Shown here: in pieces, positions 25,713-34,525 of the stretch
How the letters are laid out: each line of letters opens with the position of its first letter
How positions within the stretch are numbered: the first letter of the stretch is position 1
Source: JANMOK01 sp031415055
GTDB taxonomy: Bacteria > Pseudomonadota > Alphaproteobacteria > Rhodobacterales > Rhodobacteraceae
NCBI GenBank assembly: GCA_031415055.1
Contig: JANOQZ010000024.1
Span: forward strand, 62,001-126,000
Direction of reading: 5' to 3'
Length of the DNA: 64,000 nucleotides
Notes under the pieces: generated by a model
Databases searched by the model: none
The model's input: the letters and a program-made list of their open reading frames with translations, nothing else
Told to the model about the DNA's origin: nothing
Made by a program: the position numbers and the translations under genes

Positions 25713-26675
25713 TCAGGCGGTGGCAGCCATGGACAGTTCGGGCAGATCGCCGCGATACCATGACCGCAATGTCTTATAGGTCACAAAAATCACCAGCATC
25801 GTGCCAACCGACAGGCCCGCACCGGCCAATGCCTTTGGGATCAGCCCATAATGTTTGTCTGCAGCATCAATCTGCAAATGGGTGAAGGCCGCCAAAGGGT
25901 AAGACATCGCACCCCACGATGGCCGCCAGCCACCTTCCGAAATCCAACCCGACCACAACAGAAGGATCAACGCCAACAGGCCCGATAGAAACACCGCCAC
26001 TGAAAATTCTGCCGAATAATTCAATTGCCCCGCCACGATCCCAAAGACACTGACGGGAACCAGATGGATCACCTGGCCAGCCCGCAACGACGGCGTCACT
26101 GGCTCGAGTAACGAGTTCTTCACCGAACCCGCCAGAATCACAAAATAAACTGGCAAACAGGCGGTGAAAATACCGGCAGAAAGCGTGGTATACCCCAATC
26201 GAATTCCGGCAATCGGCGCGACGATAAACCCGGCAAAAGCGAGAAATAAATATGGATTGGTCGTCCGCCGCTCCGCATTGCCGCGTGACAGCGAAACCAG
26301 CAATAACGTTAACAAAATCACATGCAAACCAATGCCGAACTTCCAAACAACATCGGCAATCAGGCGGCTGTGTGGAAATATTCCTGCCGCCACCAACATC
26401 AAGGCCACTGACAGCGCCGGTAAAGCGCCGCGCGAAGCAGTACGATTCAAATCTTCCATGATGACTGAAGGCCGTGCCGCTACCTTCAAAGCATAACACG
26501 TGCCCGAAATTGCAATCAGGATCACGGCAAACAACAAGAACGCCGCACCGATGATGGAAGGAACCGGAAAAACCGACGGCGCCCTTCGCCAGGCCATTCC
26601 CAGCCCGACCAAGCCCAAACACACCGGAAACAAGGCCGGCGGTGTGCTGCGCCAGAACTGGGTTTTTTCAGCCAT
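25713..26675 (-). CDS. TehA/SLAC1-family (tellurite resistance/C4-dicarboxylate) membrane transporter
   Basis: 320-residue membrane protein with ten predicted helices, starting MAEKTQFWRSTPPALFPVCL at 26675, where GAGGGAA lies upstream; the frame runs on to 26813, but that part has no family features. The N-terminal TPPALFPVCLGLVGLGMAW fits the voltage-dependent anion channel superfamily that includes TehA and plant SLAC1. Function could be anion or dicarboxylate efflux; tellurite resistance should not be assumed. It stands alone, between guaB and a repeat-bearing intergenic region. Confidence 0.78.
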   Translation of the reverse strand: MAEKTQFWRSTPPALFPVCLGLVGLGMAWRRAPSVFPVPSIIGAAFLLFAVILIAISGTCYALKVAARPSVIMEDLNRTASRGALPALSVALMLVAAGIFPHSRLIADVVWKFGIGLHVILLTLLLVSLSRGNAERRTTNPYLFLAFAGFIVAPIAGIRLGYTTLSAGIFTACLPVYFVILAGSVKNSLLEPVTPSLRAGQVIHLVPVSVFGIVAGQLNYSAEFSVAVFLSGLLALILLLWSGWISEGGWRPSWGAMSYPLAAFTHLQIDAADKHYGLIPKALAGAGLSVGTMLVIFVTYKTLRSWYRGDLPELSMAATA

Positions 26676-27054
26676 CTGAATGTTTTCCCTCACCAATTTC
26701 CTAGCAATAGGGGCATTTTTCCGCCAACGCCAGTTTGTCGCTGCAATTATGCGGAAAATAATTGGCGGTTGCTTGAATGCCGACGAACCAAGGGCGGCAC
26801 CAACCAAGACCATTCCAACCTAGGTGCTTGTAAGCAAAACGCAGGCGACCCTTGCTCGGCCTCGCGCCCGCACGATTCACTCTTAAAAATTTTCTCGAAA
26901 AATTTTCCGTCACAAGAATTTTCGAGAAAATTCTTCCTTTCTTTGCAGGCCTGTAAAAGCGGCGAGCACTTCCGGCGAGTTTACCGGCGCGCACGTGAAT
27001 CATTCGTTACAAAAATTCAAAACCGCTAAACTTTTCATCATTAACCCGAACCCC
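26676..27054. repeat. Intergenic region with a pair of AT-rich palindromes (26885-26937)
   Basis: 379 bp without a credible gene. At 26885-26908 an imperfect palindrome (AAAATTTTC...GAAAAATTTT) ends in TTTTCC, and at 26914-26937 a second one (AAGAATTTTC...GAAAATTCTT) ends in CTTCC. Related palindromes lie at 33123, 35735 and 42632. The rest, including the stretch around 26730-26870, shows no RNA gene or promoter I can name. Confidence 0.7.
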
Positions 27055-27789
27055 TCAACCCACTTCATCAACCAATCCGTCCTGCCCGCGAAACCCGGTC
27101 GCCACCACAAACTTTTCTGACGAACTGGCCCGGCTTGCCGGCGGTTTCACATTCACCACCTTGGCAAAATGCTTCTTCAACCGCGCCTGCAATTCATTTT
27201 CGGCCCCACCGGCCAAAACCTTGGCCACGAACGTGCCGCCCGCTTCCAAGACGTCAAATGCAAATTCCGCCGCCGCTTCGCACAAGGCAATAATCCGCAA
27301 ATGATCGGTCTGTTTATGCCCGGAAGCCGCTGCAGCCATGTCGGACAAAACCACATCCGCCTTGCCACCCAGCCAAGTCTTCACCAATATATCGGCGTCA
27401 TCCGCCAGAAAATCGAGGACATGCAATTCCACCCCGGCAATCGCCTCGACCTCTTGTATATCAACGCCAATGATCCGCCCCTGCGGCTTGCTCGCCCGCG
27501 AACCCAGCGCATTGACCCGATCAACCGCTACCTGACACCACCCCCCCGGCGCACAACCCAAATCAACCACGCGCGCACCGGGAACCAGAAAGCGGTATTT
27601 GTCATCCAATTCCATGATCTTATAAGCAGCCCGCCCGCGATAGCCTTCCTTCTTGGCGCGCACCACATAGGGGTCGTTCAACTGGCGTTGCAGCCACAAC
27701 GTGGAAGACAACCGTCGACCCTTGGCGGTTTTCACGCGCACCGTCATATCGCGCGATCCGCGTCCCGAAGTGCCTTTTTCCGCCATCAT
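27055..27789 (-). CDS. rlmE: 23S rRNA 2'-O-methyltransferase RlmE (FtsJ/RrmJ)
   Basis: Methylates the 2'-OH of U2552 in the 23S A-loop, a late step of large-subunit assembly. 244 residues: a basic N-terminal tail, then the RrmJ fold with DLGCAPGGWCQVAV (S-adenosylmethionine motif), DVVLSDMAA and FVAKVLAGG, giving the K-D-K-E catalytic set. The start overlaps the ppx stop (ATGATGA at 27783-27789; ATG at 27789 or 27786). An upstream in-frame extension lies wholly inside ppx and is rejected. Confidence 0.93.
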   Translation of the reverse strand: MMAEKGTSGRGSRDMTVRVKTAKGRRLSSTLWLQRQLNDPYVVRAKKEGYRGRAAYKIMELDDKYRFLVPGARVVDLGCAPGGWCQVAVDRVNALGSRASKPQGRIIGVDIQEVEAIAGVELHVLDFLADDADILVKTWLGGKADVVLSDMAAAASGHKQTDHLRIIALCEAAAEFAFDVLEAGGTFVAKVLAGGAENELQARLKKHFAKVVNVKPPASRASSSEKFVVATGFRGQDGLVDEVG

Positions 27790-28910
27790 TGCGACCCCTG
27801 CAAAGCACCGTCGGCATGCATCATCGCGTAGAGAATCCCCTCGCGCAGCCCGCGGTCGGCGACGCGGATACGCTCCGTCGGCCAAAGGCGCAACAGCGTT
27901 TGCAGAATGGCTGACCCAGACATGATCAGCGCCGCACGATCCCTGCCCAAACTTGGATCGGCCAGTCGGCCTTCGTGACCAACGGCCAAATAGCGCTGGA
28001 TCACAACGTCAATCTCGTCGCCCGTCAGGCGCATGCCATCGACCCGTCTGCGATCATAGCGCCGTAATCCCAAATGTGCCGCACCGATTGTGGTGATCGT
28101 GCCACTGGTGCCGATCATCTGGAAACCATCCACCACCGATCCAACACTGGCACCAAGATAGGGCTTGAACGCCGCCATCTGCTCTTCAAAATACCACGAC
28201 ATCAAGGCAAACCGCGCCGGCTCGTCGCTGACATCGATGAAGCGTTCGTGCAAAGTCGCCACGCCCAAGGGTATCGAAATCCAGTCAATCACGCGCGCTC
28301 CGGTCGCGCCGCCCTCGCTTTTGCCCGGGCGCAAATTCATGATCTCGCTCGCCCGCCGATGCGGTTCAACATCCGCAACATCGATCCAAACCAGTTCGGT
28401 AGAGCCGCCGCCAATATCAATCACCAACAATTGCGTGGTTTCCGCGTCCACCAATGGCGCACAAGAAATCACTGCCAGCCGCGCCTCTTCTTCCGGCGTA
28501 ATGATTTCCAATTTCAATCCGGTATCGCGTTCGACTTGCACCAGAAAATGCTGGCCATTAACCGCACGCCGACAGGCTTCGGTCGCCACCAAGCGGGTCT
28601 TTTTCACATTCATTTTGGTCAGTTTCGCCGCACAAACCCGCAAAGCTTGCAGGGTGCGGCCAATGCCCTGTTTGGAAAGAGCCCCTGTTCGCTCCAAATC
28701 AATGCCCAACCGGACGGATTTAGAAAAGGCGTCAATGATGCGAAAATGCCCGTCATGCGGCGTCGCAATTAACATCCGACACGAATTGGTGCCAAGATCC
28801 AGGGCGGCGTAAAGCTCGCCCGGTTTCAACGCAGCAGCCGGAACGACCGGAAGCGGGATAGCAATGCCACCCGCCCGCCCCCTTCTGGAACGGTGTTTCG
28901 CCATGTTCAC
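27786..28910 (-). CDS. ppx: Ppx/GppA family phosphatase
   Basis: 374-residue ASKHA-fold enzyme acting on polyphosphate or pppGpp. Phosphate-1 motif ALDLGTNSCRMLIA (about 35-48), the central DIGGGSTELVW and the later GTSGTITTIGAAH are all present. This is the short two-domain form without the C-terminal HD domain. It overlaps rlmE, a pairing seen in other alphaproteobacteria. Whether it is exopolyphosphatase or guanosine pentaphosphatase cannot be told. Confidence 0.85.
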   Translation of the reverse strand: MNMAKHRSRRGRAGGIAIPLPVVPAAALKPGELYAALDLGTNSCRMLIATPHDGHFRIIDAFSKSVRLGIDLERTGALSKQGIGRTLQALRVCAAKLTKMNVKKTRLVATEACRRAVNGQHFLVQVERDTGLKLEIITPEEEARLAVISCAPLVDAETTQLLVIDIGGGSTELVWIDVADVEPHRRASEIMNLRPGKSEGGATGARVIDWISIPLGVATLHERFIDVSDEPARFALMSWYFEEQMAAFKPYLGASVGSVVDGFQMIGTSGTITTIGAAHLGLRRYDRRRVDGMRLTGDEIDVVIQRYLAVGHEGRLADPSLGRDRAALIMSGSAILQTLLRLWPTERIRVADRGLREGILYAMMHADGALQGSQ

Positions 28911-29029
28911 GCCAATCCTGACCGCGCACCATCAGGCCGCGATATGTTGGCGATGACGCTAGTGCAGAAAGTTCAAGTCGGCAAGCGAAGGGTTTCAACC
29001 AAAGCGGCGGCACCAAGTTCGGCCAAATG

Positions 29030-29058
29030 TAGGGTGCGTGCTCGCAAGCACCGATTCA
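29030..29058. repeat. Dispersed palindrome of the TAGGGTGCG family, copy 3
   Basis: TAGGGTGCG at 29030-29038 and GCACC at 29048-29052 pair (one mismatch in the stem), ending in TTCAC. The TCA at 29056-29058 is the metF stop codon on the minus strand. Confidence 0.7.
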
Positions 29059-29943
29059 CGCCATCGCGCCTGCCATCGAAACACCCACCGTTGGCATGCC
29101 AAGCGCCCGGCAAATACCATAAGTCAATTCCGGGTTGTTGAGCGTATAGAAATGCAAATGCTCAACCCCTTCGGCCAACAGATCGTCGCATTGTTCGGTG
29201 CAAATCGCTGTCGAAAGCAACATGGTCTGCTCTTCATCTGCGGCATGACGGAACGCTTCGTGCATCCAGTCGGGCACATTGGCTTGGCAGCGACCGGCGA
29301 AATTGCACATCTTGCTGAAATTCTCGACCGGCAAGATCCCCGGTAAGATCGGTGCCGTAATCCCGGCGGCAGCACAAGCATCACGGAATCGCAGAAACGT
29401 CTCATTTTCAAAGAAAAACTGGGTGATCGCCTGCGTCGCCCCGGCATCCAGTTTGCGTTTCAGATTGTCGATATCCGCCGCCAGACTAACGGCCTCAGGG
29501 TGCTTTTCCGGATAAGCCCCGACCGAAATCTCAAAATCACCAGCGGAACGCAGCCCACCAATCAACTCAACCGCCGAACCAAACCCGTCAGGATGCGCCA
29601 CAAACGCGCCCTGCCCCTTTGGGGCATCGCCGCGCAACGCCACGATCCGGCGCACGCCCATTTTGGCATAGGCCCGCGCTACGTCCAGCGTTTCTTCGCG
29701 CGAAGCTCCAACGCAGGTCAGATGCCCCGCCACATTCAGCCGTGCCCGATCAACAATCGTCATGATCGCGGCATTGGTGCGCTCGCGCGTAGTGCCACCG
29801 GCACCATAGGTCACCGAAACGAACTTCGGCCCCAAAGGCGACAAACGTCCAACCGAACGCCAAAGTCGCAGCGAACCTTCGGTAGTGTTGGGAGGGAAAA
29901 ATTCGAAAGACAGACTCGGGGTCTGTTTTACATTCTGTGTCAT
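29056..29943 (-). CDS. metF: Methylenetetrahydrofolate reductase MetF
   Basis: Flavoprotein reducing 5,10-methylene-THF to 5-methyl-THF for methionine synthesis. The 295-residue TIM barrel has the N-terminal LSFEFFPPNT with the catalytic glutamate, TYGAGGTTRERT, HLTCVGASREET and ITQFFFENE. Length is standard. It is divergent from the one-carbon cluster starting at 30156, which includes a second, distant MTHFR-like protein. I looked for a SAM riboswitch upstream and saw none; TTGAAG...TATGGT upstream is a weak promoter candidate. Confidence 0.95.
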   Translation of the reverse strand: MTQNVKQTPSLSFEFFPPNTTEGSLRLWRSVGRLSPLGPKFVSVTYGAGGTTRERTNAAIMTIVDRARLNVAGHLTCVGASREETLDVARAYAKMGVRRIVALRGDAPKGQGAFVAHPDGFGSAVELIGGLRSAGDFEISVGAYPEKHPEAVSLAADIDNLKRKLDAGATQAITQFFFENETFLRFRDACAAAGITAPILPGILPVENFSKMCNFAGRCQANVPDWMHEAFRHAADEEQTMLLSTAICTEQCDDLLAEGVEHLHFYTLNNPELTYGICRALGMPTVGVSMAGAMA

Positions 29944-30155
29944 GTGCGTCGGTCCAAACCGTCAATGAGTTTTGCAGTGCTTGCACCATACACGAATTTC
30001 CCGACACTTCAACGTTTGAATGCGACGTGTCGGTTAAATCACACCAATGCGCCAAAAACGACCATGTCGCAAATAGGCATAGGTCAGTCGTCATGGCCTT
30101 ACTTGTGCCCTTCGCGCAAGCTACAAGCGGCCAAAGTCTTGAGTCGGAGCGTGCG

Positions 30156-30464
30156 ATGCCGGATGTGACCATTGTTTATTGGCGCGATATTCCCGCTCAG
30201 GTCATCGTCGGCAAAGGTCGCCGCGCCGCCAAGGTGCAGTTGCCCGAACGCTTCGAGCAAGCCATCGACCGCTGCGCGATGAAAATTGGTGCCAAAGACG
30301 CCGATGCCTACTTGGCAGAATGGCGCAAGGCGGAGGCTTATTCCGTCGAAGGCGACGACGCCGAAGTGGCGAAAAACGAAGCTGCAAAGCTGGATACTGA
30401 ATTCGATCAGGACCATATCAAAACCCTGATTGCCAACGATGGATGGGCCGCCAAGCGCGGCTGA
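30156..30464 (+). CDS. Virulence_fact-domain small protein of a one-carbon cluster
   Basis: 102 residues (MPDVTIVYWRDIPAQVIVGK) matching the short alphaproteobacterial family named Virulence_fact; the name is historical and no virulence role is implied. CGGAG lies 8 bp before the ATG; the frame is open further upstream but without a matching sequence. The gene is followed after 2 bp by the MTHFR-like gene, and the two are regularly neighbours of corrinoid/methyl-THF genes. A role in handling methyl-transfer proteins is inferred from context only. Confidence 0.75.
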   Translation: MPDVTIVYWRDIPAQVIVGKGRRAAKVQLPERFEQAIDRCAMKIGAKDADAYLAEWRKAEAYSVEGDDAEVAKNEAAKLDTEFDQDHIKTLIANDGWAAKRG

Positions 30465-30466
30465 AA

Positions 30467-31405
30467 ATGGACTGGATCAAACGCATGGCCTCGATTCTCA
30501 GCTTCGGTCGCAAAAAGCCAACCCCGTTGGCCAGCAACGGCGCGTTGCCCGCGTTCCTCGACAATTTCTCCATCGAGGTAATGCCCCGCACTTTGGCCAA
30601 AATCGACTCGCTGCGCGAAGTGTTCCCAACCAACACCCGCATCTACATCGCCCACATCGAAGGCACTCCAATCGACGATATGGTCGCCACCGCAAAGCGC
30701 ATCCGCAACGACGGATTCGAACCAATGCCCCACTTCCCCGCCCGCATCATTCACGACAAACCGGTGTTGAGCGAATGGGTCAAACGCTATGAAGTCGAAG
30801 CTGGCGTGCGCGAAGGCCTGCTGCTTGGTGGCGGCGTCACCACGCCCGCTGGCGACTATGACAGCGCCATGCAGTTGCTCGATTCCGGCGTCTTCAACCA
30901 TTTCCGCCGCCTGCATGTCGCCGGTCATCCCGAAGGTAACCGCGACATTGATACCGATGGAACCGATCATCTGGTGATGCAGGCATTGCATTGGAAGCAA
31001 GCCTTCGCCGAACGCAGCGACGCCGAAATGGCCATTGTCACCCAATTCTGTTTTGAGGCCGAACCGGTCATCGCCTGGGCCAATAAACTGGCGGCAGAAG
31101 GCATCAAACTGCCCATCCACATCGGCATCGCCGGTCCCGCCAAGCTGCAAACCATGATCAAATTCGCCATGACTTGCGGCGTCGGCCCCTCGTTGCGGGT
31201 GCTGCAACGCCGCGCCTCCGATCTGACCAAACTGCTGCTGCCTTTCACTCCAACCGAAATCCTGACAGATCTGGCGCAACACAAGGCCGCCAATCCCAAA
31301 TTCGGAATCGAACAGGTTCATTTCTTCCCGCTGGGCGGCATCCTGCCTACGGCGGAATTCGTCCGCGAAGCGACGCAATCCAAAGACGCGCAGGCCCGCG
31401 CCTGA
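30467..31405 (+). CDS. Methylenetetrahydrofolate reductase-like protein, second copy
   Basis: 312-residue TIM-barrel protein distantly related to MetF. Segments such as NFSIEVMPRTLAKIDSLREV, FPARIIHD, LLLGGGVTTPAGDYDSA and VTQFCFEA follow the reductase order, with the N-terminal catalytic glutamate at SIEVMPR. Unlike MetF it belongs to a set with a methyl-THF:corrinoid methyltransferase, suggesting catabolic oxidation of methyl-THF rather than methionine synthesis. It is only 2 bp after the previous gene and overlaps the HAD gene (TGATG). Confidence 0.8.
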   Translation: MDWIKRMASILSFGRKKPTPLASNGALPAFLDNFSIEVMPRTLAKIDSLREVFPTNTRIYIAHIEGTPIDDMVATAKRIRNDGFEPMPHFPARIIHDKPVLSEWVKRYEVEAGVREGLLLGGGVTTPAGDYDSAMQLLDSGVFNHFRRLHVAGHPEGNRDIDTDGTDHLVMQALHWKQAFAERSDAEMAIVTQFCFEAEPVIAWANKLAAEGIKLPIHIGIAGPAKLQTMIKFAMTCGVGPSLRVLQRRASDLTKLLLPFTPTEILTDLAQHKAANPKFGIEQVHFFPLGGILPTAEFVREATQSKDAQARA

Positions 31406-32079
31406 TGCTTAAGGCGCTGCTCTTCGACCTCGACGGCACATTGGCGAACACCGACGAACTGCACCATTTGGCATTCGCGGACTTGCTTGCGCTCCAAGGC
31501 ATCAAGCTAACCTACGCCGAATACGCCACCCATATCCTCGGACATCCCAACACCGACATCATGCACCGCTATTTTCCGCATCTGTCGCGCATTGAACAAA
31601 CTGCAATCGCCGAGGGCAAAGAAGCGACTTACCGCAATATGCTGCCAAGCCATGCCCTGAAACCCCTACCCGGTCTGATCGCCCTGCTCGATTGGGCCGA
31701 TGCGCACGGCATCAAAACCGCCGTCGTCACCAACGCGCCCAGAGCCAGTGCCGAAGCCGTTCTTCCGGCCTTGGGCATCCAAAGCCGCTTCCAAACCCTC
31801 ATCATCGGCGACGAATGCACCGCCCCCAAACCCGACCCGGCACCCTACCGTGCCGCCATGTCAGCGCTCAACGTTACCCCAGCGGACTCCATCGCCTTTG
31901 AAGACGCCCCCGCCGGCCTTCGCGCCGCCAAGGGATCGGGCGCATACGTCTTTGGCATGCGCACATCCCTTGACGACCATACCCTTCGTCAGGCAGGTGC
32001 CAACAAGACCCTCGCCGACTATGATGATCCAGTCCTCTGGTCGCACCTCAATGCGTTGATGAAAGAACCCGTAGAATGA
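31405..32079 (+). CDS. HAD-family phosphatase, beta-phosphoglucomutase-like
   Basis: 224-residue HAD hydrolase: motif I LLFDLDGTLANTDELHH (nucleophile Asp8, acid Asp10), motif II VVTNAPR, motif III lysine in APKPDPAPY, and motif IV AFEDAPAGLRAA, with an alpha-helical cap between motifs I and II. Substrate unknown. It overlaps both neighbours (TGATG and ATGA), so it is a co-translated member of the one-carbon set and may act as a housecleaning phosphatase. Confidence 0.85.
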   Translation: MLKALLFDLDGTLANTDELHHLAFADLLALQGIKLTYAEYATHILGHPNTDIMHRYFPHLSRIEQTAIAEGKEATYRNMLPSHALKPLPGLIALLDWADAHGIKTAVVTNAPRASAEAVLPALGIQSRFQTLIIGDECTAPKPDPAPYRAAMSALNVTPADSIAFEDAPAGLRAAKGSGAYVFGMRTSLDDHTLRQAGANKTLADYDDPVLWSHLNALMKEPVE

Positions 32080-33005
32080 CCCGCACCATCGTTCAATCCA
32101 AAACCCGCACCGCGATCATCGGCTTTGACCAGCCGTTCTGCGTCATCGGCGAACGCATCAACCCGACGGGGCGCAAGATTCTGGCCGCGCAAATGGAACT
32201 TGGTGATTTCTCAACCGTCGAAAAAGACGCGCTGGAGCAGGTCGCCTGTGGCGCGACCATGCTAGACGTCAACGCCGGTGTGGTGTTCAACTCCAACCCC
32301 AACCCCAACATCACCGAACCGCCGCTGCTGTGCGCAGTAGTCAAACTGGTGCAATCCTTGGTCGATGTACCCCTCTGTATCGACAGTTCCGTCACCGCCG
32401 CTCTCGAAGCCGCCCTGCAAATCTGCGAAGGCCGCCCCCTGATCAACTCGGTCACCGGCGAGTTGGAAAAGCTCGAAGCAATCCTGCCGCTGATCAAGAA
32501 ATACAACGTCCCCGTCGTCGCCATATCCAACGACGAAACCGGCATATCGATGGACCCCGACGTACGTTACGCGGTGGCCAGGAAAATCGTCGAACACGCC
32601 GCCGACTACGGCATCCCCGCGCATGACATCGTGGTCGACCCGTTGGTCATGCCCGTCGGCGCCCTAGGCGACGCCGGTCGCCAAGTCTTCGCCCTTGTCC
32701 GCCGCTTGCGTGAGGAACTCGGCGTCAACACCACCTGCGGCGCCTCCAACATTTCTTTCGGCCTGCCCAACCGCCACGGCATCAATGCGGCGTTTTTGCC
32801 CATGGCCATCGCCTCGGGCATGACCAGCGCCATCATGAACCCGGTGCGCCCGCAGGAAATGGAAGCGATCCGTGCTGCCAATTTCCTGATGAACAACGAC
32901 GCGCATGGGGCGCAATGGATCAAACACAACCGCCCACCTTTGGCCGAAGGCGAAGTCGAGCCGGGTGCGCGAGGACGGCGCGAAGGGCGTCGGCAGCGCG
33001 GGTAA
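32076..33005 (+). CDS. Methyltetrahydrofolate:corrinoid methyltransferase (MeTr/pterin-binding domain)
   Basis: 309-residue pterin-binding TIM barrel. CVIGERINPTGRKILAAQM at the N terminus, MLDVNAGVVFNSNPNP, LCIDSSVTAALEAAL, PLINSVTGE and CGASNISFGLPNRHG match the AcsE/MtgA-type methyltransferases that move methyl groups between a corrinoid protein and tetrahydrofolate. The last 20 or so residues are unusually basic (GARGRREGRRQRG), as in relatives. The corrinoid protein and the substrate-specific methyltransferase it would serve are not in the window. A RACo-like reactivase is 5 kb downstream on the same strand. Confidence 0.85.
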   Translation: MTRTIVQSKTRTAIIGFDQPFCVIGERINPTGRKILAAQMELGDFSTVEKDALEQVACGATMLDVNAGVVFNSNPNPNITEPPLLCAVVKLVQSLVDVPLCIDSSVTAALEAALQICEGRPLINSVTGELEKLEAILPLIKKYNVPVVAISNDETGISMDPDVRYAVARKIVEHAADYGIPAHDIVVDPLVMPVGALGDAGRQVFALVRRLREELGVNTTCGASNISFGLPNRHGINAAFLPMAIASGMTSAIMNPVRPQEMEAIRAANFLMNNDAHGAQWIKHNRPPLAEGEVEPGARGRREGRRQRG

Positions 33006-33122
33006 ATACCGGCCGTCGTGTGACGAATATGGCAGTTTGTCAAAGCGAGTGAAAGCCATTCACGGTCTGGTAACGAATTGGTCGTAAAAGTCCTCCCAGT
33101 AGTACCTTTCAATCGTCTGCTG

Positions 33123-33144
33123 AAAAATCTTCCCGAAGATTTTT
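33123..33144. repeat. AT-rich 22-bp palindrome, left of the transposase unit
   Basis: Perfect 10-bp arms AAAAATCTTC and GAAGATTTTT around CC. It is related in length and core to the palindromes at 26885, 35735 and 42632. It lies in the 208-bp gap after the methyltransferase. Confidence 0.75.
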
Positions 33145-33213
33145 TCGGCCTTATGTAGCAAAAGCACCAACAGCAACATAGCCCTAAAGCCCTGACTCCG
33201 CTAGTCTTTCCGC

Positions 33214-33606
33214 ATGTTACCACGCACCAAAATCAACGTCTTGCTGCAAATCCGCGCTGATATTATCCGCGACGGGCTGGAAGGCTTGGAACACGTCAAC
33301 GCGCTGTTGGTGCTGCGTGGCGTTGATCCTGCCAGCCAGCATGTAAGGCGCAAGGCACCCTTGGACAGGTTCCGGCAGTGCGAAGTAAGGCGATTCATCA
33401 AGACAACGCTAGGTGACGGCCCTATGAGGCGCGGGGAACTTGCAACGATCCTTGGCAAAGTCCAGCCGCACTTGTCGGAACACGCGACAAAGATACGGTG
33501 CAACAATGCGCTACAAAGGCTTCAACGTGACGGCTTTGTGGCGCGGGGAAAGTGTTTGTGGTGGCTCACGCCGCCCGTTGCCAATACCCCGCCCAATTCC
33601 GACTGA
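33214..33606 (+). CDS. Hypothetical protein with winged-helix-like C terminus
   Basis: 130-residue basic protein I do not recognise. The N-terminal half (LLQIRADIIRDGLEGLEHVN, LLVLRGVDPAS) resembles short proteins of mobile regions in alphaproteobacteria. The C-terminal half, with MRRGELATILGK, NNALQRLQRDGFVARG and WWLT, has the spacing of a winged helix-turn-helix. The ATG lacks a clear ribosome site. The last 41 bp overlap the 3' end of the convergent transposase gene. Confidence 0.55.
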   Translation: MLPRTKINVLLQIRADIIRDGLEGLEHVNALLVLRGVDPASQHVRRKAPLDRFRQCEVRRFIKTTLGDGPMRRGELATILGKVQPHLSEHATKIRCNNALQRLQRDGFVARGKCLWWLTPPVANTPPNSD

Positions 33607-34522
33607 CTGGCGATAACAGCGCATTGCGCAGGGCGCGTGTCGTCGTCGCCTTGCTATCGTCCGAGCGGTGATCTTCAATCCAAGCCGCGTGACCTGCGTA
33701 TTGATGCAGGTATTGCGCCGATACCCAATGGTGCTGCCCAGCAACCATCCGGCGAAGGCGCGAGAAATAGCTTTCTACCCAGTTCGTGTGCTTGCCGCCC
33801 TTGGCGCTGTATTCGACCGAGTGATTGATCCGGCCCGTTTTGAAATTGTCTTCCAGCACATCCCAATGCGAGGCTTCGTCGGCATACAGCGTTGAACTGG
33901 TCGCCACGATTGACCGGGCGATTGCCACACCTTCGGCTTCGCTCTTGCCGATGAAAGGCAATGTGCGACCACCACGCTTGCGCAGGGCGATAACAACGCG
34001 ACGTGTTCCGGTCTGGTGCGCAACAAGGCGTCGGTCAATCCGGTCTTCCTTGCGGTTTTCCGGGCGGATTGTGCCACCGAAATAAGCGCCGTCGATTTCG
34101 ACATGGCCGTCAAGTTTCGCCAGATAGGTTTCCAGCGCTAAAGCCTCGCGCAGCTTGTGCGCCATGACCCAAGCGGTTTTGTATTGCACGTCCAGAGTGC
34201 GCGAGAACTGCACTGATGACATTCCCTTGGAATTGGTCACGAACAAGCAGATCGCAGCCAACAGATCGACAAAAGCCAGTTTTCGGCTGGCAAAGATCGT
34301 GCCAGACGTGACCGAGAATTGCGCTCCACATGCCTTGCATTTGAATTTGCGCCGCGTGGTGATTTCGTAGGTTTCACAGCAATCGCATTTTGGGCATGTG
34401 GCTTCGCCGTCTGCCCAGCGAATGTGCTTGAACGTTTCATAAGCTGCGGCTTCGCCAGCAAGGTAGATTTCCTTGACCGAAAGGGACCGGGCCGCTGCTG
34501 ATAGAAGGAAGTGCTGTGCCAT
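33566..34522 (-). CDS. IS1595-family transposase
   Basis: 318-residue DDE transposase. The N-terminal zinc ribbon has C43-x2-C46 and C62-x2-C65. The catalytic set is Asp144 (VEIDGAYFGG), Asp215 (TLYADEASHW) and Glu250 (HTNWVESYFSRLRR), so the enzyme looks intact. No terminal inverted repeats or target duplication could be found around it: the 3' end overlaps another gene by 41 bp, and the 5' side is an AT-rich regulatory region shared with a DUF6471 gene. It may therefore be a solitary or domesticated transposase, or an IS whose ends I cannot see. Confidence 0.85.
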   Translation of the reverse strand: MAQHFLLSAAARSLSVKEIYLAGEAAAYETFKHIRWADGEATCPKCDCCETYEITTRRKFKCKACGAQFSVTSGTIFASRKLAFVDLLAAICLFVTNSKGMSSVQFSRTLDVQYKTAWVMAHKLREALALETYLAKLDGHVEIDGAYFGGTIRPENRKEDRIDRRLVAHQTGTRRVVIALRKRGGRTLPFIGKSEAEGVAIARSIVATSSTLYADEASHWDVLEDNFKTGRINHSVEYSAKGGKHTNWVESYFSRLRRMVAGQHHWVSAQYLHQYAGHAAWIEDHRSDDSKATTTRALRNALLSPVSRNWAGYWQRAA

Positions 34523-34525
34523 TTT

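Noticed and set aside
26701..27003. Minus-strand frame of 100 codons in the gap after the TehA-like gene
   Set aside because: It passes through both AT-rich palindromes, has no ribosome site and overlaps the leader of the transporter gene.
29944..30155. SAM-II riboswitch upstream of metF
   Set aside because: The conserved SAM-II core is not present in the 212-bp divergent region; only a weak promoter-like pair is seen.
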